Assembly: GCA_003533405.1 (NCBI GenBank) | Contig: DQDL01000069.1 | Location: 392-14,403 of the forward strand | Source of the DNA: Clostridiales bacterium | Lineage (GTDB): Bacteria; Bacillota; Clostridia; Oscillospirales; Oscillospiraceae | Reading direction: 5' to 3' | DNA: 14,012 bases | Shown: positions 6,458 to 13,916 of the stretch, piece by piece | How positions within the stretch are numbered: the first letter of the stretch is position 1 | Layout: each line of letters starts with the position of its first letter | Made by a program: the position numbers and the translations under genes | Notes under the pieces: generated by a model | What the model was told of the DNA's origin: nothing | Seen by the model: only the letters and a program-made list of their open reading frames with translations | The model's database searches: none

Positions 6458-7837
6458 ATGTCTGATTTTGATAAGTTTCTTAAAAAGGGCAGCAAGGGTC
6501 ATCTTATAGGCATCGGCGGCGTTTCGATGTCTCCGCTTGCCGAGGTCCTGCATGATGCAGGACTTGAGATAACCGGCTCAGACATCGCAGAGAGCGAGCG
6601 CACCTCAAATCTCAGAGGCAAGGGCATTGAAATATTCATCGGCCACGATGCGGCGAATGTCACGCCCGATACACAGTTCGTCGTCAGGACCGCCGCTGCC
6701 CATGACGATAACCCCGAGGTCATAAGAGCACATGAGATGGGCATCCCCGTGTTCGAGCGCACGCAGGCTTGGGGCGCCATCATGAAGGGATATAAAAATG
6801 CCCTGTGCATTTCCGGCACTCACGGCAAGACCACGACCACTTCCATGTGTACGCACATTCTCATGGCGGCCGAGAAAGATCCCACCGTCATGATAGGCGG
6901 CACCCTGCCGCTTTTGCAGGCCGGCCACCGCGTCGGCAACGGCGACACCATAGTCATGGAGTCGTGCGAGTATTATAATTCGTTTTTGCAGTTTTACCCC
7001 ACGGTCGCCGTGATACTCAACATCGAGTCAGATCACCTCGACTTTTTCTCCGGCATCGAGGATATCAAGAAGAGCTTCCGTGCCTTTGCCGAGAATGTGC
7101 CGCATGACGGCTATGTCGTTGCAAACTACGACGATGAGAACACCATGGACGCTCTCAAGGGCATTGACCGCAATGTCGTGACCTTCGGTCTTACCTCCAA
7201 GGCGGATGTGTACGCAAAAAATGTCGTGCGCATAGGCTCGCTCACGAAGTTTGATATCATGCACAAGGGCAAGTACCTTGAGACGGTGAACATCCATGTC
7301 CCCGGCGAGCATAATCTCAAAAACGCCCTTGCCGCAGCGGCGGCGAGCATTTGCCTCGGCATAAAGCCGACGGCGATAAAGTACGGCCTTGCGGGATTTT
7401 CCGGCGCCGGACGGCGCTTTGAGTTCAAGGGAAAGTTTAACGGTGCCGATGTCTTTGACGACTATGCCCACCACCCGGGTGAGGTCAAGGCACTGCTTGA
7501 TGCTGTTGAGCTTTTAGGCTACAAGCGCACCATCGTTATATTCCAGCCGCACACCTACAGCCGCACAAAGGCGCTGTTTAACGACTTTGTCCGTCAGCTC
7601 AAGCGGCCGGATATCGTCTACCTTGCCGAGATATTTGCCGCCCGTGAGAAAAACACTCTCGGCATCAGCTCCAAGGACTTGGCGGATAACATAGACGGTG
7701 CAAGGTTTTACAAAACCTTCGGCGAGATAGTTCAGAGTCTGCGTGAGACGGCTCAGCCCGGTGATATTATACTCACCGTCGGAGCGGGCAATGTCTATAA
7801 GATAGGCGAGCAGCTCCTTGAGGACGACTACGAATAA
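6458..7837 (+). CDS. murC: UDP-N-acetylmuramate--L-alanine ligase
   Basis: Adds L-alanine to UDP-MurNAc using ATP, the first peptide step of cytoplasmic peptidoglycan precursor synthesis. The 459-residue protein has the Mur ligase domain order: an N-terminal UDP-binding Rossmann domain opening with HLIGIGGVSMSPLA (15-28), a central ATPase domain with the P-loop GTHGKTTTT (120-128), the ESCEY segment (168-172) and NIESDHLDFF (188-197), and a C-terminal domain with the DDYAHHPGEV motif. The HxIGIGG opening and the YAHHP motif point to MurC rather than MurD, E or F. I chose ATG 6458 because GGAG lies about five bases upstream; an in-frame TTG at 6443 has no such site. It is followed by its own terminator, so it is probably monocistronic and not in a dcw cluster. 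Confidence 0.95.
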   Translation: MSDFDKFLKKGSKGHLIGIGGVSMSPLAEVLHDAGLEITGSDIAESERTSNLRGKGIEIFIGHDAANVTPDTQFVVRTAAAHDDNPEVIRAHEMGIPVFERTQAWGAIMKGYKNALCISGTHGKTTTTSMCTHILMAAEKDPTVMIGGTLPLLQAGHRVGNGDTIVMESCEYYNSFLQFYPTVAVILNIESDHLDFFSGIEDIKKSFRAFAENVPHDGYVVANYDDENTMDALKGIDRNVVTFGLTSKADVYAKNVVRIGSLTKFDIMHKGKYLETVNIHVPGEHNLKNALAAAAASICLGIKPTAIKYGLAGFSGAGRRFEFKGKFNGADVFDDYAHHPGEVKALLDAVELLGYKRTIVIFQPHTYSRTKALFNDFVRQLKRPDIVYLAEIFAAREKNTLGISSKDLADNIDGARFYKTFGEIVQSLRETAQPGDIILTVGAGNVYKIGEQLLEDDYE

Positions 7838-7859
7838 GAAAACAACAATGCATGCACAG

Positions 7860-7886
7860 ATCTCGGCATTATTATGCCGAGATTTT
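7860..7886 (+). terminator. Intrinsic terminator of murC
   Basis: A perfect 10-bp stem (ATCTCGGCAT at 7860-7869 with ATGCCGAGAT at 7874-7883), a 4-nt loop and a short T tract, starting 22 nt after the murC stop. No convincing separate promoter is visible between it and the next gene. Confidence 0.85.
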
Positions 7887-7927
7887 GCTGCTGAATAAAG
7901 ACATACATATGAGAAACGGAGAATATC

Positions 7928-8551
7928 ATGGAAATACAATGGCTTGGACATTCATGCTTTAAGATAAGCCATGACGGCTACAGCATCGTCATTGACCCTT
8001 ATGACCTCACGAATGCGCACTACCCGCCGCTTAGCGTCGATGCCGATGCGGTGCTCGTGAGCCATGAGCACAGGGGACATAACTACCGTGAAGGCGTGCA
8101 CCTTTCCGGCACGACAAAGCCCTGCCCGTACGAGGTGGAGGTCATCGACTGCTTCCACGACACGAGTTGGGGCTCATTAAGAGGTAAAAATAAGATACAC
8201 ATTATAAACTGGGACGGGTACAAGCTCGTACACATGGGCGACCTTGGCAGCATGCTCACCGACAACGAGAAGGCCGAGCTTTTCGGCGCTGATGTCCTGA
8301 TGATAGCCGCAGGCGGCTTTAGAGCTTTGCCCAGCGACAGGACAAAGCCCCTTGCCGATGAAATTTTTGCAAATGTCGTCATTCCCATGCACTATGCGCA
8401 TGACGGCTGCGGCAGCCGCAGGATGGAAAGGGTGGAAGCATTCACCGATCAGTACATGCCGCTTGACCTTGTGCATTTTTACGACACGGACACCATAACC
8501 GTCGATCACAGCACGCCCCAGCAGGTGGCGGTGCTCAAGTATATGAGGTGA
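7928..8551 (+). CDS. MBL-fold metal-dependent hydrolase (YtkL/UPF0173-like) with atypical HxHxGH motif
   Basis: A 207-residue metallo-beta-lactamase-fold protein of the small 'WLGHSCFKI' subgroup (UlaG/YtkL-like), usually cytoplasmic hydrolases of unknown or lactone/phosphoester substrates. It opens with the typical IQWLGHSCFKI (3-13). Metal-ligand positions visible are H46 and H48 (SHEH), H51, H77 in FHD, D105 in HMGDLG and H155 in PMHY. The canonical HxHxDH motif reads H-E-H-R-G-H, so the second-site Asp is replaced by Gly50 (codon gga at 8075-8077). The reading frame is intact on both sides, so this is a substitution and not a frameshift. The ribosome binding site GGAGAA is at 7918-7923. 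The substrate is unknown, and whether the enzyme is active with one or two metals is open. Confidence 0.88.
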   Translation: MEIQWLGHSCFKISHDGYSIVIDPYDLTNAHYPPLSVDADAVLVSHEHRGHNYREGVHLSGTTKPCPYEVEVIDCFHDTSWGSLRGKNKIHIINWDGYKLVHMGDLGSMLTDNEKAELFGADVLMIAAGGFRALPSDRTKPLADEIFANVVIPMHYAHDGCGSRRMERVEAFTDQYMPLDLVHFYDTDTITVDHSTPQQVAVLKYMR

Positions 8552-8568
8552 TTGTTTACACAAATCCC

Positions 8569-8597
8569 TTGATTTATCGCTATCGGCGGTATATATT
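8569..8597 (+). promoter_or_regulatory. Promoter of the flippase gene
   Basis: TTGATT (8569-8574) and TATATT (8592-8597) are 17 bp apart, starting 17 bp after the preceding stop codon. The predicted start at about 8604 supports the GTG 8637 start of the flippase rather than the upstream ATG at 8613, which would have only a 9-nt leader. Confidence 0.65.
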
Positions 8598-8636
8598 ACA
8601 CTAAGTTTTAAAATGATAAGCGTAGGGGGAAAGCCC

Positions 8637-10241
8637 GTGGCTAAAGCAAAGGAACAAAACTATCTGCACGGTGCGGCGATACTCGCCGCCGGTGTTGTTA
8701 TAATGAAGATCCTCGGTGCGATCTACAAGATACCCATCGGAAACCTGCTCGGTGACGACGGGTACGGCCTGTTTATCTCGGCGTACAATGTCTACAGCGT
8801 GTTTCTGATGCTGGCGACTGCCGGCCTGCCGGTGGCACTGTCGAGAATGGTGAGCGAGGCTCACACGCAGGGCAGGCAGATGCAGGTGCGCCGCACCTTC
8901 TCGGTCGCATTGTGGACATTCTTTGCCCTCGGCGCCGTGAGCACGGCGATAATGTTCCTGTTTCCCGACTGGCTCGCCGGTATCCTGCATAATCCCGACA
9001 CCGCACTGAGCATACGCATGCTCGCTCCGGCGGTGCTGCTTGTCTGCCTCACCTCGGCGTTCAGAGGCTATGCTCAGGGACACGAGAATATGATACCCAC
9101 GACCGTCGGTCAGGTGCTCGAGGTTCTCGTCAAGGTCGTTGTCGGGCTTGCGCTGGCGTGGTACTTTGTCGCTAACGGCTACGATAAGCCCGTCGCCTCG
9201 GCAGGTGCTATCTTCGGCGTGACGGTCGGCTCGCTGGCGGTACTCATATACATGTATGTGTATAAGGTTCGCAACTATAAGATAATCCCCGTTGCCGAGC
9301 CCGATATCCCCGAGCCCCGCAGCGTTATATTCAAAAACCTTGTTCGCATCGGCATACCCATCGCCCTCGGCTCCATCGTTTTGTCGTTTATAAATCTTCT
9401 CGACTCCGGCCTTTGCATGGCAAGGCTTCAGGACGCAGCGGGCTTTACCTACAACGAGGCAAAGGTGCTCTACGGTGTTTACGGCAAGGCGCAGACACTG
9501 TTTAATGTCCCGGCGGCATTCATTACGCCCCTGACCATCTCCGTTGTCCCCGCTATCGCCGCAAAGATAGTCCTCGGCGATAAAAAGCAGGCAGCGAAGA
9601 TATCCGAGGACTCGCTGAGAATTTCCATGGCGCTGTGCCTTCCCATGGGCGTCGGACTTGCGGTGCTTGCAGACCCCATCATGAAGATCATTTACCCCGG
9701 CGCTCACGAAGCCGGTACGCTGCTTTTGTGCCTTTTGGGTATCGCATCGATATTCGTGTGCTTTTCGCTCATGACTACCGCCGTTTTGCAGGCAACGGGC
9801 AAGGAAAAGCTCACGGCGTACTCCATCATCGCCGGCGGCATTGTGAAGATAACCGTCAACTGGTTTCTCGTCGGCATCCCGGAGCTCAACATCTACGGCG
9901 CCCCCATTGGTACGCTGTGCTGCTATGTGACGATGTGTGTCTTGAACCTCATTTTCATTGCCCGCAGCTTCGAAAAGTCGCCGTCGGCAAAGGAAGTGTT
10001 CGTAAGACCCGGTGCTGCATGCCTCATTATGGGTGCTGCGACCTACGCCGTGTACTACGCAGGCTCGCTGGTCTTAGACTACAACAGTAAGCTTTACATG
10101 GCCGCTGCAATGTGCGTTGCAATGCTCGCTGCCGTCATCGTTTACACCGTTGCCGCCATCAAGCTGCGTGCCATAACTGCCGAGGATATGAAGCTCATAC
10201 CCAAGGGCGAAAAGATAGCAAAACTGCTCCATATGCGCTGA
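8637..10241 (+). CDS. SpoVB/MurJ-type polysaccharide/lipid II flippase (MOP superfamily)
   Basis: A multi-pass membrane protein of 534 residues with roughly fourteen hydrophobic segments, of the MOP (MATE-like) superfamily that moves lipid-linked saccharides such as lipid II across the membrane. The N-terminal block GAIYKIPIGNLLGDDGYGLF and the following NVYSVFLMLATAGLPVALSRMVSE are typical of the SpoVB/YtgP/Wzx branch. I chose GTG 8637 because AGGGGGA (8624-8630) lies six bases upstream; the in-frame ATG 8613 has no ribosome binding site. The gene order flippase, HU, RqcP matches the SpoVB-YabN-HU-YabO neighbourhood of other Firmicutes, which favours a SpoVB or general lipid II flippase role. 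Whether it serves vegetative wall growth or sporulation cannot be told. No intrinsic terminator is evident downstream. Confidence 0.92.
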   Translation: MAKAKEQNYLHGAAILAAGVVIMKILGAIYKIPIGNLLGDDGYGLFISAYNVYSVFLMLATAGLPVALSRMVSEAHTQGRQMQVRRTFSVALWTFFALGAVSTAIMFLFPDWLAGILHNPDTALSIRMLAPAVLLVCLTSAFRGYAQGHENMIPTTVGQVLEVLVKVVVGLALAWYFVANGYDKPVASAGAIFGVTVGSLAVLIYMYVYKVRNYKIIPVAEPDIPEPRSVIFKNLVRIGIPIALGSIVLSFINLLDSGLCMARLQDAAGFTYNEAKVLYGVYGKAQTLFNVPAAFITPLTISVVPAIAAKIVLGDKKQAAKISEDSLRISMALCLPMGVGLAVLADPIMKIIYPGAHEAGTLLLCLLGIASIFVCFSLMTTAVLQATGKEKLTAYSIIAGGIVKITVNWFLVGIPELNIYGAPIGTLCCYVTMCVLNLIFIARSFEKSPSAKEVFVRPGAACLIMGAATYAVYYAGSLVLDYNSKLYMAAAMCVAMLAAVIVYTVAAIKLRAITAEDMKLIPKGEKIAKLLHMR

Positions 10242-10287
10242 AATTTGAAAAAAGTATTAAAAAAACGCGGTTTTAAGAAAAAAAGAC

Positions 10288-10316
10288 TTGATTAAAAGGG
10301 CAGATTGTGGTAGATT
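10288..10316 (+). promoter_or_regulatory. Probable promoter of the HU gene
   Basis: TTGATT (10288-10293) and TAGATT (10311-10316) are 17 bp apart. The start near 10323 would give an unusually long leader of about 104 nt. The first 20 or so nucleotides of that leader can fold (TGCGC at 10322-10326 with GCGCA at 10339-10343, extended by G-U pairs). Confidence 0.5.
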
Positions 10317-10426
10317 TTCAATGCGCTTTCGCAAGGGGGCGCAATTTCCCTGTGAATAACCCGAGGCTCATTTGCTGATACGGGCTATATATACAATTAC
10401 GCACGAAATTTTTAGGAGGATTACAC

Positions 10427-10702
10427 ATGAATAAGGCAGAACTTATCACAGCCGTTGCAGAAAAGACCGGTCTTTCCAAGAAGGACTCCGAGAAGGCTGT
10501 CAACGCCGCATTTGATACCATTGTTGATACTCTGGTTTCCGGCGAAAAGGTTCAGATGGTCGGCTTCGGCGTTTTCGACATCAAGGAGCGCGGCGTCCGT
10601 GTCGGCCGTAACCCCAAGACCCGTGAAGAGATCGAGATTCCCGCAACCAAGGTCCCCTTCTTCAAGGCAGGCAAGGCTCTCAAGGACGCAGTTGCAAAGT
10701 AA
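10427..10702 (+). CDS. hup: HU-family nucleoid DNA-binding protein
   Basis: A small dimeric histone-like protein that bends and packages DNA. At 91 residues it has the usual HU length. The start MNKAELITAVAEKTGLSKKD, the GFGVFDIKERGVRVGRNP arm region (46-63 approximately) and the final IPATKVPFFKAGKALKDAV are classic HU. The proline-tipped beta arm is read as GRNPKT. A strong AGGAGG (10414-10419) is seven bases before ATG 10427, fitting the high expression expected. A strong terminator follows directly, with rqcP just beyond it. Confidence 0.97.
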   Translation: MNKAELITAVAEKTGLSKKDSEKAVNAAFDTIVDTLVSGEKVQMVGFGVFDIKERGVRVGRNPKTREEIEIPATKVPFFKAGKALKDAVAK

Positions 10703-10710
10703 TTGATATG

Positions 10711-10737
10711 AAAAGGCCGCCGTTTGGCGGCTTTTTT
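10711..10737 (+). terminator. Intrinsic terminator after hup
   Basis: A GC-rich 6-bp stem (GCCGCC at 10716-10721 with GGCGGC at 10726-10731), a GTTT loop, an A run in front and six T residues behind (10732-10737). It lies only 14 bp before the rqcP start, so rqcP expression must come from read-through or an internal promoter. Confidence 0.9.
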
Positions 10738-10751
10738 CAATAGGAGACTGT

Positions 10752-10994
10752 ATGAGACTTGATAAGTACCTAAAGGTGTCCCGGCTAATAAAGCGCAGAA
10801 CGGTGGCGAACGAGGCCTGTGACGGTGAGCGTGTTTCGGTAAACGGCCGTCAGGTCAAGGCCAGCTATCAGGTCAAGGTCGGCGATATCATCGAGATCGC
10901 CTTCGGCCAGCGCAACTTAAAGGTCGAGGTGCTCGCCGTGAACGAAACGGCAAAAAAGGACGAAGCTCCGGCAATGTACCGTGAGCTTGAGTGA
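10752..10994 (+). CDS. rqcP: RqcP (YabO/Hsp15-type) S4-domain RNA-binding protein
   Basis: An 80-residue S4-fold protein. In Bacillus subtilis RqcP works with RqcH on stalled 50S-peptidyl-tRNA complexes to drive alanine-tail synthesis in ribosome-associated quality control. The opening MRLDKYLKVSRLIKRRTVA (1-19) is almost the family signature; the S4 core continues through RVSVNGRQVKASYQVKVGD, followed by IEIAFGQRNLKVEVL. The tail KKDEAPAMYREL also matches the RqcP C-terminus. Hsp15/HslR of proteobacteria is the more distant alternative. AGGAG (10742-10746) precedes ATG 10752. Its place after hup matches the Firmicutes yab region, although the yabP, yabQ and divIC genes that often follow are replaced here by an unrelated oxidoreductase. 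Confidence 0.94.
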   Translation: MRLDKYLKVSRLIKRRTVANEACDGERVSVNGRQVKASYQVKVGDIIEIAFGQRNLKVEVLAVNETAKKDEAPAMYRELE

Positions 10995-11000
10995 AAATTG

Positions 11001-11040
11001 AACGGCATAGCTTACGAATGTGTAGGCTGTGCCGTTTTTG
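11001..11040 (+). terminator. Intrinsic terminator after rqcP
   Basis: A 15-bp stem with two G-U pairs (11001-11015 with 11022-11036), a 6-nt loop and a T run ending near 11039, starting 6 nt after the rqcP stop. It isolates the redox gene that follows. Confidence 0.88.
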
Positions 11041-11125
11041 CATTTATTTTCAGTAATGTTATTTATGCAAAGTGCATATTATTGTCATGCTATTTTCGGC
11101 AAAATGTAGAATTGACCTTTTTTAT

Positions 11126-11154
11126 TTGACTTTTGACACTGTTAATTATTTAAT
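11126..11154 (+). promoter_or_regulatory. Probable promoter region of the large oxidoreductase gene
   Basis: TTGACT (11126-11131) and TTTAAT (11149-11154) are 17 bp apart. A second TTGACA (11133-11138) pairs with TGTATA (11157-11162) at an 18-bp spacing, so the exact promoter is uncertain. A third TTGAC lies at 11112. A 13-bp palindrome, ATTATTTAATAAT (11145-11157), covers the -10, and a 15-bp dyad TATGCA-AAG-TGCATA (11064-11078) lies upstream; either could be an operator. Confidence 0.5.
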
Positions 11155-11198
11155 AATGTATACAGGGGATATAAAAACTTATTGCAAGGAGGAGTAAC

Positions 11199-13916
11199 AT
11201 GTTCACAAAGCACACCGACCCGATGTGGCAGCAGGAGTATGAAACTTGGGTCAACGGAATTCGTCCCGACACAAAGTTCGGCACGAAATTCGACGAGCAG
11301 CCCAGAGAGCTCATACAGAAGCTGGCGCTTCACATCACCGACCGCAAATTCGTCAAGGAGATCAAGACCTCCGATGCCGAGTACTACGGCATGGCGCCTT
11401 GGGTGACCGACGAAATGGCAGAGGTAGCGCTCACCATGAAGGTACACAAGGTCTACAAGGTCGACGAGATCCTGAAGATGAACAAAAAGCACACGAGAGA
11501 GCACCTGGTGGAGATCCTTGAGGAGCTTTGTCAGGTCGGCATCGTAGAGTACAAGTTTGAAAACGACATTAATGCCACAGGCGAAAAAATGTATGCTCTG
11601 CCGCCGTATATCGTCGGCAGCGGCGAGTACATGGGTATGAAAAAGTCGATGGTCGAAAAGGAGCCGACTGCGGCGATGCTGTTTGACCGCATGGCCTTTG
11701 AGCCACTCAAGGGCTTTACCCAGTTCGTCCCGCCCGGCGGGTCGGGCATGGCAATGCATGTAGTGCCCGTCGAGAAGGCGATACCCGCACAAAGCAACTC
11801 CGTTTCCCACGAGCATCTTTCATACTGGCTAAATAAGTACGAGATCTATGCCACCGTACCCTGCGTTTGCAGAATGTCCAAGGAGATAATCGACGAGGGC
11901 GCAGGCGAGGATTACGAGGATATGTGTATCGCTGTCGGCTCGATGGCAAGATACGCCGTTGAGACGCACCGCGGCCACTACATCACTTACGATGAGGTCA
12001 TGGAGATCTTGCAGCGTGCCGAGGATCAGGGCTGCGTGCACCAGATAACCAACCTTGACGGCGATCAGCGCATTCTCGGCATCTGCAATTGCAGCCCTGC
12101 GACCTGCTGTGCGATAAGAGCCAGCCAGTTCTTTAACTGCCGCAACCTCTCCCGCTCGGCATATGTCGCCCATGTCGACACCGAAAACTGCGTTGCCTGC
12201 GGCAAGTGCGTCGAGGTCTGCCCCGTCGGTGCGGTGAAGCTCGGTCAGAAGCTGTGCACCAAAGACGGACCGATCCAGTACCCCAAGGCCGAAGTTCCCG
12301 ACGAGACCCGCTGGCCGGAGGAGAAGTGGAATCCCAACTATCGCTACGATGCCCGCACCAACTGCCACGACACCGGCACAGCCCCCTGCAAGACCGCCTG
12401 CCCGGCTCACATTGCGATACAGGGCTATCTCAAGATGGCAAACGAGGGGCGCTACAGCGAGGCTCTTGCGCTTATTAAGCAGGATAACCCGTTCCCTGCA
12501 ATCTGCGGCAGAGTGTGCAACCGCCGCTGCGAGGATGCGTGCATGCGAGGCAATATCGACGCTCCCGTCGCCATCGATGCGGTCAAGAAATACATAGCAG
12601 AGCTCGACCTCAAGGCCGAGACGAGATACATTCCCGAGATAAAGTCGGAAAAGCGCTACGGCCGCTTTGACGATGTCAAGGTCGCCGTCATCGGCGCAGG
12701 CCCTGCGGGTCTGAGCTGCGCATACTATCTGGCGCTCATGGGCTACTATCCCACCGTGTTTGAAAAGAATAAGCACCCCGGCGGCATGATGCGCTACGGC
12801 ATCCCCGAGTATAAGCTCGGCAAGAAGGTCATCAATGCCGAGATAGAGGTTCTCAAGGAGCTCGGCGTTGAGATACGCTGCGGCGTTGAGATCGGCAAGG
12901 ATATAACCGTCGAGCAGCTGCGCAAAGAGGGCTACAAGAGCTTCTATGTCGCAATCGGCGCTCAGAAGGCTGCCGCTCTCGGGATCCCCGGCGAGGAGCT
13001 GGCGCTCGGCGGCGTTGACTTCCTGCACGAGGTCGCAGAAGGCAAGAAGCCGGCGCTCGGCAAGAAGGTCGTTGTTGTCGGCGGCGGCAATGTCGCCATC
13101 GATGTTGCACGCACGGCGATAAAGCTCGGCGTTAAGGATGTCACCGTTGTCTACCGCAGAACGGAAAAGGACATGAAGGCGGACGCTCTTGAGGTCAAGG
13201 AAGCCCGTGAGGACGGCGTGAAGTTCCTGTTCGAGCATAAGCCTGTCGAAATAGTCTCCAAGGACGGCAAGATAACTGCGTTCAGGTGCGAGTGCGGCGA
13301 TATAGGGTGCGACACCGTTATTGCGGCGATAGGTCAGAAGATAGATCTCGGCGGCATTGCAGCCGAGGGTCTTGCGCTCACCGAAAAGGGTACGGTCATC
13401 GCCAAGGAGCTTACATATCAGACAAATGTTCCCGATATCTTCGCAGGCGGCGATGTTCAGACCGGACCTAAGTTCGTCATCGATGCCATCGCAGCAGGCC
13501 GTGAGGCGGCGATATCCATGCACCGCTACATGCGCCCGCACAGCTCGCTCACGCTCAACAGAAACCGCCGTGACTACATCGAGCTTGACAAGAGCAAGGT
13601 CGTCCTCCCGCTGGATAAGATCAAAGCTCCCGAGCGTCAGTGCGAAGCCTACGAGACGCTCACCGAGGAGCAGGTCAGGTTTGAGACCTCCCGCTGCCTC
13701 GGCTGCGGCGCAAGCATCGTCGATGAGAACAGGTGCATCGGCTGCGGCCTGTGCACAACGAGGTGCCACTTTGACGCTATCCACCTGAGCCGTGATGTAC
13801 CCGAGTGCTCCAACCTCGTTCCGAGAGAGGACAGCATGAAGGTCATGCTCCCGTACATGGCAAAGCGTGCGGCAAAGATAGCGATAAAGGATCTAAAGGC
13901 AAAGCTCGGCAAGTAA
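11199..13916 (+). CDS. Large NfnB/GltD-like FAD-NAD(P) oxidoreductase with extra cysteine-rich N-terminus and flanking ferredoxin domains
   Basis: A 905-residue cytoplasmic redox protein of composite build. Residues about 1-320 are a cysteine-rich domain I cannot name with certainty; it has PCVCR (221-225), C243, C279, CNC (296-298) and CC (303-304), a pattern seen in 4Fe-4S-binding proteins of anaerobes. Residues 331-341 hold a ferredoxin motif, C-x2-C-x2-C-x3-C. Residues 389-448 carry the NfnB/GltD-type double cluster region (C389, C397, C401, C436, C440, C444, C448). The flavin core has the FAD motif GAGPAGL (499-505) and the NAD(P) motif GGGNVAID (628-635), with the late FAD motif FAGGDV (748-753). 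The C-terminus (833-856) has CLGCG then C-x2-C-x2-C-x3-C. Start ATG 11199 follows AGGAGG by six bases. Family knowledge points to electron transfer between NAD(P)H and ferredoxin or a small partner; the terminal acceptor is unknown. An Nfn-type pairing with the protein at 1-687 is a guess. Confidence 0.9.
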   Translation: MFTKHTDPMWQQEYETWVNGIRPDTKFGTKFDEQPRELIQKLALHITDRKFVKEIKTSDAEYYGMAPWVTDEMAEVALTMKVHKVYKVDEILKMNKKHTREHLVEILEELCQVGIVEYKFENDINATGEKMYALPPYIVGSGEYMGMKKSMVEKEPTAAMLFDRMAFEPLKGFTQFVPPGGSGMAMHVVPVEKAIPAQSNSVSHEHLSYWLNKYEIYATVPCVCRMSKEIIDEGAGEDYEDMCIAVGSMARYAVETHRGHYITYDEVMEILQRAEDQGCVHQITNLDGDQRILGICNCSPATCCAIRASQFFNCRNLSRSAYVAHVDTENCVACGKCVEVCPVGAVKLGQKLCTKDGPIQYPKAEVPDETRWPEEKWNPNYRYDARTNCHDTGTAPCKTACPAHIAIQGYLKMANEGRYSEALALIKQDNPFPAICGRVCNRRCEDACMRGNIDAPVAIDAVKKYIAELDLKAETRYIPEIKSEKRYGRFDDVKVAVIGAGPAGLSCAYYLALMGYYPTVFEKNKHPGGMMRYGIPEYKLGKKVINAEIEVLKELGVEIRCGVEIGKDITVEQLRKEGYKSFYVAIGAQKAAALGIPGEELALGGVDFLHEVAEGKKPALGKKVVVVGGGNVAIDVARTAIKLGVKDVTVVYRRTEKDMKADALEVKEAREDGVKFLFEHKPVEIVSKDGKITAFRCECGDIGCDTVIAAIGQKIDLGGIAAEGLALTEKGTVIAKELTYQTNVPDIFAGGDVQTGPKFVIDAIAAGREAAISMHRYMRPHSSLTLNRNRRDYIELDKSKVVLPLDKIKAPERQCEAYETLTEEQVRFETSRCLGCGASIVDENRCIGCGLCTTRCHFDAIHLSRDVPECSNLVPREDSMKVMLPYMAKRAAKIAIKDLKAKLGK

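Noticed and set aside
8613..8636. An upstream ATG start for the flippase
   Set aside because: No ribosome binding site precedes it, whereas AGGGGGA sits six bases before GTG 8637.
8601..9707. A 368-codon minus-strand open frame opposite the flippase gene
   Set aside because: No ribosome binding site or family motif; the composition (His, Asp and Arg-rich) is that of an antisense shadow.
11829..13784. A 651-codon open frame on the minus strand within the large oxidoreductase
   Set aside because: It lies entirely antisense to a gene with clear FAD, NAD(P) and cysteine-cluster motifs. Its predicted protein shows no recognisable motif, and it reflects codon bias of the real gene.
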